Source of the DNA: Trematomus loennbergii
Taxonomy: Eukaryota; Chordata; Actinopteri; Perciformes; Nototheniidae
DNA length: 64,000 bases
Assembly: GCA_012861695.1 (NCBI GenBank)
Contig: JAAOOA010000012.1
Location: 1,158,501 to 1,222,500 of the forward strand
Direction of reading: 5' to 3'
The notes beneath the pieces are model-generated. The model did no database searches. It saw only the letters and a program-made list of their open reading frames with translations, and was not told the origin of the DNA. Shown here one piece after another: positions 17,720-30,482 of the stretch. The translations under genes were made by a program, and so were the position numbers. The stretch's first letter is position 1, and the number at the start of each line of letters is the position of its first letter.

Positions 17720-18305
17720 TGCTTTTACTCCCTTTGTCCTTACATATATATGTGCTTATTTATCTATTTAATTGCACCTGTGTGTCTGTGTCTTCTGGCG
17801 TGTTCTGTCTTAGGTTGGATGCTATTTATTGTCTGAGGAAGAAAGAGAGTCATGTGTGTCAGAACTATTATTACGTTTCCTGCTTTGTGCTTTTTAATGA
17901 GTGCATGGACGTTGTTGGTTTAATGCCAAAACTGCTGTTATTTGGAAATAGTATATACTTTAAAAACAACGTTTAAAACCATTCAAATTTTCTTTGGCCT
18001 TTGTGTCCAAATATATCCAACACACCATGCATTTCTGTGTGTTAATAGATAATGAAATGTAGAATGTGAGGAAGCCTTGGACTTTGTTTAATACAATAAT
18101 TATTTTCCTAAAACTTGTGCCTTTATTGAAGTGACAGAGTTGAAAGGGGGACACAAAGTGAGTGACATCCAATGGCGTCCAATGGTCCCAAAATGGTTTC
18201 AAACCCCTGTTGTTTCACCTGGGGACCCAGTATATGGCCCAACTCTACCAAGTGAGCTATACAATGGCCCAGCCTTGGATTTTTTGGAAGCATTCCTTTA
18301 AAACA

Positions 18306-18308
<3 letters not shown>
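17720..18308. other. No gene seen
   Basis: Nothing recognisable beyond short frames without support. Confidence 0.5.

Positions 18309-18352
<44 letters not shown>
18309..18352. repeat. (AT)n microsatellite
   Basis: 44 bp of perfect TA dinucleotide. Confidence 0.97.
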
Positions 18353-20901
18353 TTTATTGATGCACCATAAAACATCATTGTGTGATAGTGACTCTCTGAA
18401 ATGTTAAGCACTCCCACACAACTCATTGACAAAAGAGCTCTGCATTTTGGCTTTTATAGTGATGTTCCTGCATTAACTACCTTTCTGTTCTAATGTAGAA
18501 AAAAGTAATTTAAAGAAAGCTTGCTCATTCATTTGCACAGTTTTAAAGTCTATAGTGCCAGCTTCTAAGCTAAGTCTGACACCAGGAGAGCATTGTATTA
18601 TTTCTCCAAGGAATATCAAGTGGATTTATGGACCTTAATCACTCCACTGACTCCAGCTGTATGATTCCTAGAAGATTAGATTTGAATATTTTAAGCAATT
18701 TGTCAATAGGGATGCATCAAAGGTTTGGGCTTTCTGGACATTTAGGTAATGTTATTTGGAGCTGCTTTTCAAACACTGATAAATTCAAGTTGTTTAAGTA
18801 GTTGTTTTGTTAATGTTAAAAAACTAAACGTGAGATATCAAAAGTTTTAGTACTGAAACACTGGCATACATTTTGGAACCAGTTATTTGCATCTAAAAGC
18901 TCCAATTCAGAGTATATTTTGAATATATTTGAGTTGTGTTTTCTACGAACACACACGGTAGATTAAAGTAATCGTGGAGAGGCAAAATATCTGACAAGGA
19001 CAAAGCAATGCATTTTTCATCAACTTTTTATTAATATTTCTGTTTTGGCAGGCATCAGTGGAAACAAACACAGGCAGTCTTTCAGCAAAAGCTAAAACAG
19101 ATGGGAAAAGAATGTAGGCTTAATAGTCGAAGCAAAACCTAAAACAGAAAACACTGCTTTTACCATCAGACAGTGACAAAAAGTAAAGACTCCTTTAAAG
19201 AGTAGAATAAGACATCCAGTAAAACTACTCTCAACAGTCTGTTTCACTTTAGAGCTGGTGCTGTGAGACAGAAAGACCGAAATCCCACACTTTGGAGAAA
19301 GACTGATTGACTGGGAAGAAGGATTATTATATTCCATCCTTTCAAGTGCCAAACTGAATTCGGAACATTATGTATTTTCTGCCAAACGATGTGCTCAAAT
19401 CTAATTAGCATCATAGAACTAGACAGCACTTCTCGTTCAAAGTGTTTACTTGAAATAAACTGATGATTTTCTGTCCGGTTGAGTGATAAAGTAGACAGTG
19501 GAAAAAACAGTTTATTTCACGATCTCCCCCATCATTCTCTCTGTCTCTCTCTGTAATGAGGTGCTCCTTAATTACATTTAATGGGCTGGAAACAGCTGCT
19601 ACTGGTTTATATCCCCGCTCATCCCCCTCTTCTCTCCTGCATCATCCCTTTGCTCAGCCACTTCGACCCTTGTCAACCTCCGTGCTTTCCTCCATCTTCG
19701 CTTCGGGTCACTTTTTCTCTTATGATCAAAGTCACGCATCCTCTGAGTATAAATGTTGAGAAGCACTCCTCCAATTTGTATATTGTCTAAAAAGGAATCT
19801 CTCTTGCAGGATGAGTGTAGGCTGAGGGATATGAGCTTTTATCTGTTTTGTGGTTGAGGTAATGAATGAGCAAATCGTCTACACCGATGAATGGGAGTCA
19901 ATGAGCCTCGGAGGATAAAAATCTCCCTTTCATTTTGTCCAATGAAGACGTGCATTGAAAGAAGCATAAGCTTACTTTACTGGTCCATTATTTTCTGACC
20001 TTCTCAGAAAATGTTTTTTAAATGTTCTTATGTAATAAAGCTGGTATCTGTTGATTCTTTTGAAAAAATATGGGGAAAATATACATAATTGTATGTATTG
20101 TAATTGTATTGTAAAATTAGCAGTGTTAAAAAAAATAACCTACCAAGTAGTTTGGCACAAAACTGAAATGTTTGTTTGATGTTCGATTGTCGAGGGCCAA
20201 CAAATGGATACTTGCTAAGGTGATGGATGTCTGCTAAAATATTCAAACAAGCTTTTCAGAGATTTTCAAAAACTAAAATGAAATCTTTTCACATGCCAAC
20301 TTTCAGACAGACCCTTATTATATCAAATGGCCATCATATTCAGTTGTATACTACACACATGTACAGTACGTTAAATAGTCAAATAAAAAGGTTAAATCTC
20401 CACAAATTCAGTGGCTACTATTTGTGGATATAACGTTTTTTCTCTCTTTTTGTATTTTTATGCCTGTTTTCAATATTCAATAGTAAAGAAATAAAAGGAA
20501 ATTTGTTAAAAAGACAGATAGAAAATAACATGTAACAAAGATTCCCAACAAGATGTTAACGAGAAACACTGTCTCCTACAAAATACACTGCATTCTCAGT
20601 TGTGTTATAATCCTCTTCCTCCTTACACCAAGCTACAATTCCAGTAATCATAAACTGTGAGACCAGGACATGCCAATGGGGTTATGTGATTTCAAACTAT
20701 AGTCCAAAAATGGCAAACTTTCCGGAGAGAAGCCCAAATCCTCGTTAGTTAAAAAAATCATTTTGTAATGATCTGATGTAAGGAGATGTAGTCTGTTCTC
20801 ACATCCCAAAGGCGGGACAGAGAAATGTCCTGTTTCGAGAGAGACGAGGAGGAAAGAGACCTCTTGTGGTTGAATGCAAGCGTACAGATGTTTCTTGGCC
20901 G
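18353..20901. other. No gene seen
   Basis: AT-rich, no supported gene. The stretch 19555-19760 (CCTTAATTACATTTAATGGG followed by CT-rich sequence) has homeodomain-like cores, but nothing in the sequence alone proves regulatory function. Confidence 0.5.
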
Positions 20902-20945
20902 AACACACACACACACATACGCATACGCACACGCACACGCACACG

Positions 20946-20976
<31 letters not shown>

Positions 20977-20983
20977 ACACACA
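20902..20983. repeat. Compound (AC)n/(ACGC)n microsatellite
   Basis: About 82 bp alternating AC runs with ACGC and ACAT variants (for example CACGCACACGCACACGCACA). Confidence 0.95.
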
Positions 20984-21424
20984 GAGGGAGAGAGTTTGAT
21001 GGTCTTAATTAGACACTCCAGGGACAAGAAGACTCCCAACTGTCTGAGACTCAACAGCAATTAGCCTGTATCGATCTACCAAAAGAAAAAAGAGAGGGAG
21101 GGCTGAAAGTGACAAAGCAGAAATAACACAAAACAGACGCTTTATTTGAAATAAATGACACGAAATAGGGGGAGAACAAAAGGATTGAGAGATAAGGGAG
21201 GAACTAAATGGAAAGGGAGAAGAGGGGGAACATTCACACACAGATTCCCAATAGTCCTCAACACACCACATTGTTTAGAGTTTAGTCCTTTGTTTGCTCT
21301 TGTTGTCGCTTTTAGCCGATTATCTCCACCAAACAAAGCATAACTACAAATCATTTTTAATACACACACAAAGAAATGATAATCAGTCCTTGGATGTGAA
21401 GACTGTATTTGAATAATTAATTAA

Positions 21425-21804
21425 AGGTAGGGTAGGTAAGTTTGAGAAACCGGCTCGAGATACACTTTTTGTTATATTCCATGGAATGCTCTTAACATCC
21501 CGATAGCAATGAATATCTTAAGAGCTTTGACAAAAAATCCATAAAAAATGTCATCTGTGGAAGCTGTATACTGTAAAAAGCACGACCAATCATTTTAGCC
21601 GGCCCGGCTAAAATAACTGGATGGCCTACCTGCCTGTCAGCTTTCCATCTGTGCACAAACGTATCTCGTGCCCTCATTGGTCATGTGCGCGTTCGTGTGT
21701 GTTGGAGGAGGGGCTCTGTAAGGAAGTGGCAGATTTTTTCCGGTTGTGTATTTTCAAATTCTAGCGCACTCGAGCTGGTTTCTCCAAAATTACCTACCCC
21801 ACCT
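21425..21804. mobile_element. TTAA-flanked MITE with about 40-bp inverted termini
   Basis: TTAA occurs at 21421-21424 and 21805-21808. The left end AGGTAGGGTAGGTAAGTTTG and right complement AGGTGGGGTAGGTAATTTTG are imperfect inverted repeats; similarity runs on through GAGAAACC and GCTCGAG for about 40 bp. The 380-bp body has no coding potential. Piggybac- or Kolobok-type mobilisation is inferred from the target site only. Confidence 0.9.
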
Positions 21805-21854
21805 TTAACTTTGATTTTCTTTCTAACCTCATAAAAAATACAAGACTGATAGGT

Positions 21855-22335
21855 CAACACAGTCTCACGGCATTTCGTGTATAATCACGAAATTAATCTA
21901 TTGATTCGTGTTCACCAACACGATTTCCCCATTTTTTTCGTGTCACACAAAACGATTTAAAAAGCAATGCAAATAATAACAAATTAGAAGGAAAAAAAGA
22001 TTAAAAAAATACAGATTTCAGTATTCTGAGCCTCTGAGCCTTTATTTTCCTCGCGGATGGCAAAAAACTCCGACATTATATTATTTAAAATAGAAGGGAT
22101 AGGGTTAGGCTTAGGGTAAGACATTGAGTGAGAAAATGTTTTTATGAACCACACAGCTCCCAAGACCCGACTGGACAAAAAGACGTGGTGCAGGCACGAA
22201 ACATACTACCAATACATTGCTTTTAAAATCGTTCTGTGTGACACGAAAAAAATGTGAAAATCGTGTTCGTGAACATGAATCAATAGATTAAATTAATTTC
22301 GTGACTATAACACGAAATGGCGTGAGACTGGGTTG
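21855..22335. mobile_element. MITE with long inverted termini (family A, copy 1)
   Basis: The left end CAACACAGTCTCACGGCATT and right complement CAACCCAGTCTCACGCCATT begin inverted arms of about 75 bp that include CACGAAATTAAT, ATTGATTC and AACACGATTT. GATAGGT repeats directly on both sides (21848-21854 and 22336-22342), a target duplication of at least 7 bp. The superfamily is not settled by this. The middle carries GGGTTAGGCTTAGGG. Parts of the same family recur at 42221-45700, where it is broken up by other elements. Confidence 0.88.
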
Positions 22336-22342
22336 GATAGGT

Positions 22343-25300
22343 TAGTGTTACGCCCGATCACACGGGGAAGCGTCGCTAGCAATGCATTTTCAAGCAAAAC
22401 CACAATTTTTCCGAATTTAAGTTTGTCCTCTTTTGCAGGAACTTAACATTTTTGGCGTCTTTCAGACACGCAATAGAAGTTCTAATATGCTCAACTTCAC
22501 TTTTCAATTTGAGCTCTTTCTTTCTGTTTTGACACTTTATTGCGGGTAGATGTGGTAGGGCTAGCTAGCAGCTAGCTAGTTAGCGGTTGGACTGTGAGAG
22601 CACTGCAGTTGCGCCTGTGAACACTTCCACAGAGTAAAAAACCCAAATAAGCAGCCAGGACACTCAGTCTTAGTTGCCCCCCCCTTGTTCTTAATTTGTA
22701 GTGTAACCATATTGACCTGTACATACCCTGGAGGGAATGCACTTATTATTGAAAGTAGGCTAAACAAAAACGGGGGCTGAGATTGAAAGGAAGTCTGCTT
22801 GAGAAAGTTTAGTTAGATCTATTACTTCATCCAAGGCTGGAATGCCCTCTTCTTCAATTACTTCATTGACTCTCCAAAACCTTTTTGCCACACACACAGG
22901 TTAAGCATCTTCACCATCAGCCTGCTGTTTTACATGTATGTAATCTCCTAATTAGATTCAATTATGCTCTTAATCAGTCCTCTGTGTGTGTGTTTCTTGT
23001 CCCATTGAAATGGACCGTACTGAAACCATTTTCCGTCGTAAGCGATGTGATAACCTTTAAGTGGCACTTTAAATGGACTAATCTTAAACTAAGCTGCTAA
23101 TCTTAAAATGAGGGGATAATCTCTGACTGTCTGATAACCCAATATTAGGATTACCGCGTCACGCCGATTCATGCGGAGGCCATGGTCACGGTGGACTGAT
23201 AAAAATGTGTGTGTGTGTTTTAGAGACGGTTAGAGTGTGTGCGCATATGAACGGGTCAATCCGCTCTCTAAATATGTGTGTTGCTAAGTGTGTGTGTGAG
23301 ACGGAGTGCGTCAAGGTGACTGTCTGGGGGTTAATAACTACTGACCCATAGGAGGGACCAGAACGGGGGGCTTAAACTACACACACCTCACAATTCACAC
23401 CCTTTACACACACTTGGTCTCACTTAATTCCTTCATTTCGTGTTTCTCTTAAACTGTAATGGTGGTGGCTTGTCCAAATTGATTTGACAGTCTTTTTCTC
23501 ATCAAGGATTAACACGAAACTGTGTGACCGTGTGTGTGATAAGGTTTGATAACATCGTGTGCAGGTTGGCATTGAGAACGGATTCTGAGTTTTTCTCATT
23601 CTATTTCATTTGACGTTTTGATAAAGCGAGGCCTTCATGCAGAACATTTTTGATCACAGAAACTTTGCAGATATATTCGTTCTGACTTTTCTTGCTTTAC
23701 TACTTCATCAGAAGTAAAAAGAACAGTCTGACATTTGGGGAACGACTTTCTAGCCGAGAGTTCCATGAGAAGACTGATGCCACGTTCCCATCTGTGTGTG
23801 TTAACTCTGGAACTAGAGCTTAGCTTAGCATTAAGACTGGCTAGAAGCACCAAGTGACAGTTATTCTTGCTAGTCAAGTAAAAAAATCCCAAATGAACAC
23901 ACCCAACTCTCGCTTATTACCATTTTACCTTGTTTGTTTAACATATACGAACCATGAAGTGTGACAAAAGGTTATGTTTTTAGGGAGAGTTGCTTGCTAA
24001 TAATGTACTTATGAGTTTGAACAGGATTTTGAACTTTGGTCAGAGCCAGCCACCATTATTATGCTAAGGTAGCCTTTCTACTACTTTCTACTACTATTTT
24101 TCAACTGCCAAAGCATGAGATCACCAATTGAATGAATTGTGTTAATAATGGCTGCATCTTATATCTCTGGGCTAGTTTAAGGAAAGTGTGAACACTATGG
24201 GATGTTTCCGTTATTAGATAATATCTGCGCATATTTTCGGACAAATTGCAGAGAAATAAAGTCTCTGCTTTAGTGGAATAAAGATTATCATCCCTAATGT
24301 TATCACGATGGCACATGATTGCAAAAGCAGACAATGCAAAGTGTACACATGGCATTTAGAACGGGAACATTTGAAAACTACCCAATTGCGTTGCTTTTAT
24401 AACGATATTTAAATTAAAATACCTTATTTTCTGATACTGATGAGGTGACAATGTCATTGTCCTGATATTGTGGATGCTGGTTCACTGTTCAAATTCAATT
24501 CACTGGATAACTTCATAAAAATGTGTTAAATCATAACCGTTCACACCTCTGCCTTTACTATTCTCGCATTTTCGTCAACATTTAGCATTGTTCGGTTGTA
24601 AATCTTTAGATTACAATAAACTACAATGCCTAGGTTTTTGGCACATGCAAGCTTTGTATGGAGAATCCCTTTTTTCCCAGAACCATGAACATTACGTTTT
24701 CTATTGTTCTACAGCATATATAATACAACATACCAACTATTGGAACCTTTCTGAGAATATTCAGGTCCCGCAATGATGATTTAATTTTAGTTACTGCAAC
24801 CTCATTTGTATAAACAAATGATTTCAGATGTATTGAAGGTATTTCAAATGTTGATATTCACATAAACTAATTTCACACATCCGCCTCCTAGGATCTAATT
24901 TGCTGCAAATTCATTTAAACTAAACATAATACCACCTGGATTTTGTTTTAGATTAACATAATCTGAAAACCTTTTCTTAATCAACGTAATCTGGCAAGTT
25001 GCAAAATGTTGATTTTGAATATATTTGCACAATATTCATTCAAATGTATGAATGATGCTGTGTGGCCGCGCTAAAGATCACCTGGTAGATCTGGCAGTCC
25101 ATTGACTGTGGCTCAGTCCCCGCTGTCCCCCCATGTCAACTTCTCTCTCTCTCCCCCTTTGAAATGTGTTTATCTATCTATAAAAAGGCAAAAATTAACC
25201 TTAAATTGATTCACAGCTCATGATGTGTTGCTTTAATTGACATTTAACCCTCTGAGGCCCAGGCAAAAACAGCACAATCAATGCCACAAGTAAAAAGAAC

Positions 25301-25378
25301 AAAACATTTATATATATATTTCTTTTTAAATAAAAGTAAACTTGCCTGCGACTTAAACCACCATATTTTGCTAAACCT
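22343..25378. other. No gene seen; clustered homeodomain-like cores near 22.9-23.2 kb
   Basis: No supported gene in about 3 kb. GCTAGCTAGC palindromes lie at about 22560-22582. Between about 22945 and 23155 several TAATTAG, TAATC and GGATTA cores cluster; see the separate repeat entry. GT-rich stretches are at about 23200-23300 and 23515-23545. Confidence 0.5.
23075..23135. repeat. Short 19-bp-spaced direct repeat carrying TAATC cores
   Basis: TAATC recurs at 23079, 23098 and 23117, exactly 19 bp apart; the first two copies share CTAATCTTAAA. A GGATTA follows at 23148. Such cores can bind Otx/Pitx/Gsc-type homeodomains, but this is only a motif match. Confidence 0.45.
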
Positions 25379-25383
25379 TGGAG

Positions 25384-25735
25384 GCCTTATTATGCTTTTT
25401 GGAGTTTTCTCTTCCCTGAAGTGTGTTATGTTTTTGTGCAACTAAAATCCCTTCTTTGCCTCCAAAGGGAGTTTCTCTCCCACACACTCCCCACCTGCCT
25501 GACACACCTCCATTGGACTGCTTTGTTTACTCTGTAACATAATGAGATCACTATGTAACACTCGCACTTCTATAGGATAGCGTTCCAACACATTGTACGT
25601 GATATGCTAAGAGGCGGGACATATAATCGGTTGGCCATTGAAATTGAGGGTGGAAAGATATGCTGTAGCACAGGCAGTATAAGAAAAATAAAGAGCTTTT
25701 TGAAAATGAAAGCATGGAAATATGTCACAGTTGTT
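25384..25735. mobile_element. Truncated TTAA-type repeat, same family as 58403-59267
   Basis: Starts with GGCCTTATTATGCTTTTTGG and shares the ordered blocks GGGAGTTTCTCTCC, CCTCCATTGGACT, TAACATAATGA, CCAACACATTGT, GGCGGGACAT, GAGGGTGGAAAG and AATAAAGAGCTTTTTGAA with the copy at 58.4-59.3 kb. Its 3' end after GTCACAG (about 25735) and the closing terminus are missing. Non-coding. I recognise it as a very abundant teleost repeat. Confidence 0.82.
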
Positions 25736-27143
<1,408 letters not shown>

Positions 27144-27152
27144 TAAAATGCT

Positions 27153-27306
27153 CACACACAAGTTCTCTTAGCAAACACATGAATCTTTAAGACAACACAA
27201 CAGCACCTAGACTACATAGGAGTGCTACATCAGTTAGCACTCCTGTGTAGTCTAGGTGCTGTTGTCTTAAAGATTCATGTGTTTGCTAAGAGAACTTGTG
27301 TGTGTG
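27153..27306. repeat. Long near-perfect inverted repeat (hairpin)
   Basis: Left arm 27153-27227 and right arm 27235-27306 are complementary over about 72-75 bp around a 7-nt centre (27228-27234). Both arms read CACAAGTTCTCTTAGCAAAC, then CATGAATCTTTAAGACAAC, CAGCACCTAGACTAC and AGGAGTGCTA. The visible differences are a 5-nt ACAAC duplication in the left arm near 27195 and one T/C difference in the ACTACATAGG segment. No TIR or target duplication of a known element is evident. It may have arisen by template switching, or be a small foldback element. Confidence 0.93.
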
Positions 27307-28239
27307 CAGGATGGTGGTTTTCAACCTAAATCTGTTTCTATGACCTGGCCACAGGCACCTGCCATGCTCTACTCCAAAGGTTATTGGCTACCCCCCATTA
27401 CTTACTTCCGAACGCCCCTCGAAACTATTCTTCTTTTATCAGCTTGTGGCCTCTCTTCACAGTAGCTGACTCTAAACTTGACTCCATTCACTCCCACTGG
27501 AGTCCTCAGCTACTCAACACACAGATATTATATAGAGATACAACTTAACAAGCTTTTCAACAGCTAATGAGCAGTTCTGCTTTTTTCTATCAAACAATAA
27601 CATTAAATACATTTTTGAATCATTTTATCTTCTTATATTTTCTTTAATCCCTGCTGTCTGTATCGTTATGACCTGGTGTCGTGAAGCTTTCCCCATTAAG
27701 ATAACTGTATGCGTATCACGTTAGAGAATGGTAATGGCATACTTTGATTAAACCTTCACAAGTGTGCAACAATGTTTTTAACCTTGCTTGAGCTAGTTTT
27801 TCCTTTGACATAAGAGATTTGGAAATTGGAAAAGCCTTTGCCAAGTAAATTCTGAGGTAGAGAATATTTAGGCTGTAGCTTCCTGGATATTCCTTTAGTG
27901 CCGACATGTGACTTCTTCTCCAAACAGCTTAAAACATAGCCAATAGAGTTCTGCAGGAATGAGTTCTAAAACCGGGAGATGAGTTGGCATTTTAAACACT
28001 TACCGGTCCCTCGTCTCAAAGTCAAGGATCTTTTGAAGGTGTTTTTGATTAGAAGCCTGAAATGATATCTGTGGTTAAAACAAGCTTCAGAGATTTTTAA
28101 GTTTTGTTATAAATATGTCAACAAATACGGCACTTGTGAGTGTCCGAAGTGTTCCATTTTCACTCTCGTCCATCACAGACTGTTTCTCAGACTATTTCAC
28201 ATTACGACTTGTAAAACATGTTTAGTGCCGTACTGGAAA
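27307..28239. other. No gene seen
   Basis: No supported gene or repeat boundary. Confidence 0.5.
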
Positions 28240-28521
28240 ATGAAAAATAATAGCCGTCTGTGTGTGTCTTCTTCACTTCCGTTTTGCTTCTCATGCACTG
28301 ATTCGCTAAGCTGAACAGCCAATTAGAGTGATTTATTTTGACGAAAGCCTTTTGCCGACAGCCTCCCGATTCAACATGTTCAATCAGGAGCGGAAGGTGT
28401 CGGCACGGCCGAAAAGACACGACGGTGCGGGACACACCAATCTAAGTAGGGCGACAGGACGCTCATCGACGGCCAGACATCTATCGACGGCCGAAATCGG
28501 CTCGGTGTGTCCGGGCCTTTA
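28240..28521. mobile_element. Probable partial DNA-transposon repeat (one end visible)
   Basis: A GC-richer island with CGACGG/CGGCCG blocks (ATCGACGGCC twice, at about 28468 and 28485) ends in GGTGTGTCCGGGCCTTTA. This end style is familiar from teleost MITEs. No matching inverted left end was found, so it is truncated or diverged. The frame at 28328-28522 is probably incidental. Confidence 0.4.
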
Positions 28522-29860
28522 GGTATCATAAACGTGTGTTGGCCTACAAGCTTAATTTCTGCAATATACTGTACTCAAATCCAACGGGGAAATTCCATTG
28601 TTTTTTGTCGAGAGGACCCTAGCGATATTTACTTCCGTGTTTGGCCTACACAAATACGTTATGACTGCACCACTCTATACTAACTCACAATGTATCTTTA
28701 AAAGGAAAGAAGACAGAACCAACAATAATTAGCATGCAGTTAGATTTCTATTATACGGAATCAAGAGGACATTACCTTTGTAATGTCCTCTTGATTCAAC
28801 CACTATTGGATCAAATTAAAACACACACTACTGCACACTATCTACACATTTGCTGCAACTCCAGCTGTGGAGAACTGAATGTGTTAACTGAATGTCTACA
28901 CCCCGTTGCCTATTGATTAACAGAATCAAATTAATCAGATTAATTAGTTCAGCATGGAAACACAGTGGAACGGTCAGCATGTCTCTATAGCTGGCTTTTT
29001 AACACACCTGCACATAATTAGAGTTGGTTAAGATTTTGTTCAGTGAGCAAACACACACAAATTCATATAAAGAGAAACAGAGCAGCAGAGAAAATGAAAC
29101 AGAGAAACGTTTCTCTTAGTTAAATAATTACCCACAGTGACTTTAATTTAGACCAAAAATGCTATCTGTCAGCTCAGCTTGTGTTTTGTTTTCATTGATT
29201 CGGATGAGCTATAAAGACTTTGGGTGAGTCAGGTTAACTGAATAAATGAGCTGCAGTGTTTGACTTTGTAATGGCTTATAAGCCCAGGGCACGAGTTTCC
29301 AATGCTAATGCTATGCTGCTGCGGCCTCAGAAATGCATGCTTTGGGTGGTTCTAAATATGTGCACTAGTATGTCAAACGTACCAAAAGCATTGTGAAGAA
29401 TTATGAAAGTACGAGTGTAATTCAAATTAATAATAAATACTTGTTTTAAAACAGATGTTTTCTTTATACAGAGTTGTCAAATGCTTTTCAGTGTGGCTCA
29501 GTTGTAGATTAGGTATCGGATTTTATTGTTGATTTATATATTTAGTTATATGACAAAACTCGTATCTGAGGAAGATGCTGGAATCAGTTTAAAACCCAAT
29601 TGGTGGGTGCACATAATGTCGTTTGATGTTTTTGTAAAGTGCTTTTCAAACAAGGAAACATTTGAACTATTCTAAATAATGCACCGAAATGTATTAGTAT
29701 GACATTTAAGAACACAATAGAAATGTAAATTAAGACAGCCTCAGTCCATCCTTCTTTAATTGCTTATAAGGAGTCGGGCTGCGGAGAAAGCAATTCAGTC
29801 AGAGGGCCCTAGACTTCCCTTTCCCTTGCCACATCCATCAGATCTGAATGGGGGATCACA
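28522..29860. other. No gene seen apart from one hairpin
   Basis: AT-rich; contains the perfect hairpin at 28758-28797 and homeodomain-like TAATCAG/TTAATTAG cores at about 28930-28950. Nothing else could be supported. Confidence 0.5.
28758..28797. repeat. Perfect 18-bp hairpin with 4-nt loop
   Basis: Arm GAATCAAGAGGACATTAC (28758-28775), loop CTTT, exact complement GTAATGTCCTCTTGATTC (28780-28797). Too short for a typical pre-miRNA and not followed by a T-run; its origin is unknown. Confidence 0.9.
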
Positions 29861-29864
29861 AGGT

Positions 29865-30060
29865 GCTCCTAGACATTTGTGAAGATATAAACCTTCCTCC
29901 TGATCCTGGGTCTGCCCCTTGGTCTCCTCCCAGCTGGACGTGCATGAAAGCCTCCATAGGTTTCCGCAATCTTGTCCTCTCTGTTACGACCCTTCCTTCA
30001 TCATCATAGGTGAGAGTAGGAACGAAGATGGACATGTAGATAAGGGGTTTGCCTTCTGGT
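29865..30060 (-). mobile_element. LINE ORF2 C-terminal fragment, decayed
   Basis: Minus-strand frame reads YMSIFVPTLTYDDEGRVVTE then RTRLRK (30038-29961). This resembles the segment just after RT in a widespread fish LINE, where 'FVPTLTYG-E-WV-TERTR' precedes a leucine-rich region. After a deletion or frame change, GRRPRGRPRI-like sequence follows in another frame (about 29940-29900), matching the usual Gly/Arg/Pro-rich tail. About 100 residues between the two blocks are missing. RTE-like affiliation is my best guess, not certain. A perfect 16-bp hairpin sits just outside (30142-30180). Confidence 0.7.
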
Positions 30061-30141
30061 TCAGCTTTCTCTTCATCCCAACGGTGTGGTAAAGCGAATG
30101 CAGTATCGCTCCTGCTCCTCTGAATCTCCTGCCCATCTCCC

Positions 30142-30180
30142 ACTCCATTGTCCATTTTTGATTGAAATGGACAATGGAGT
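30142..30180. repeat. Perfect 16-bp hairpin with 7-nt loop
   Basis: Arm ACTCCATTGTCCATTT (30142-30157), loop TTGATTG, exact complement at 30165-30180. It lies directly upstream of the LINE remnant on that element's strand, so it could mark a rearranged 5' junction. Confidence 0.9.
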
Positions 30181-30482
30181 AATCAAAAATACGTTAAGCC
30201 ATCTTTAATCGTCAGGAATGATGGAAATTTGATATAAAAATGTTCTGTGATGATTTGGTGCTGATGACCAACTCGATTTGTTTGTGTAATTGGAGACCAG
30301 AATCAAAGATAAACACGAGATGGCGATTTAGTCTTCAGTTTTATTCTGGTTTAGGTGAATTTAGGTTCTTGCCATCCAGTATTTGAAACCCTAAATTAGT
30401 TTTTTTCCTGTGTCATCTGTAATGTGAGATGTTAGCTTTGGTAAGAGTTCACCTTGAATGAGAGATTTTTTTCTGTCTTTCT
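30181..30482. other. No gene seen
   Basis: Short AT-rich stretch between two LINE fragments. Confidence 0.5.

Noticed and set aside
28758..28797. Pre-miRNA
   Set aside because: Arms of 18 bp are shorter than a normal precursor stem and the loop is only 4 nt.
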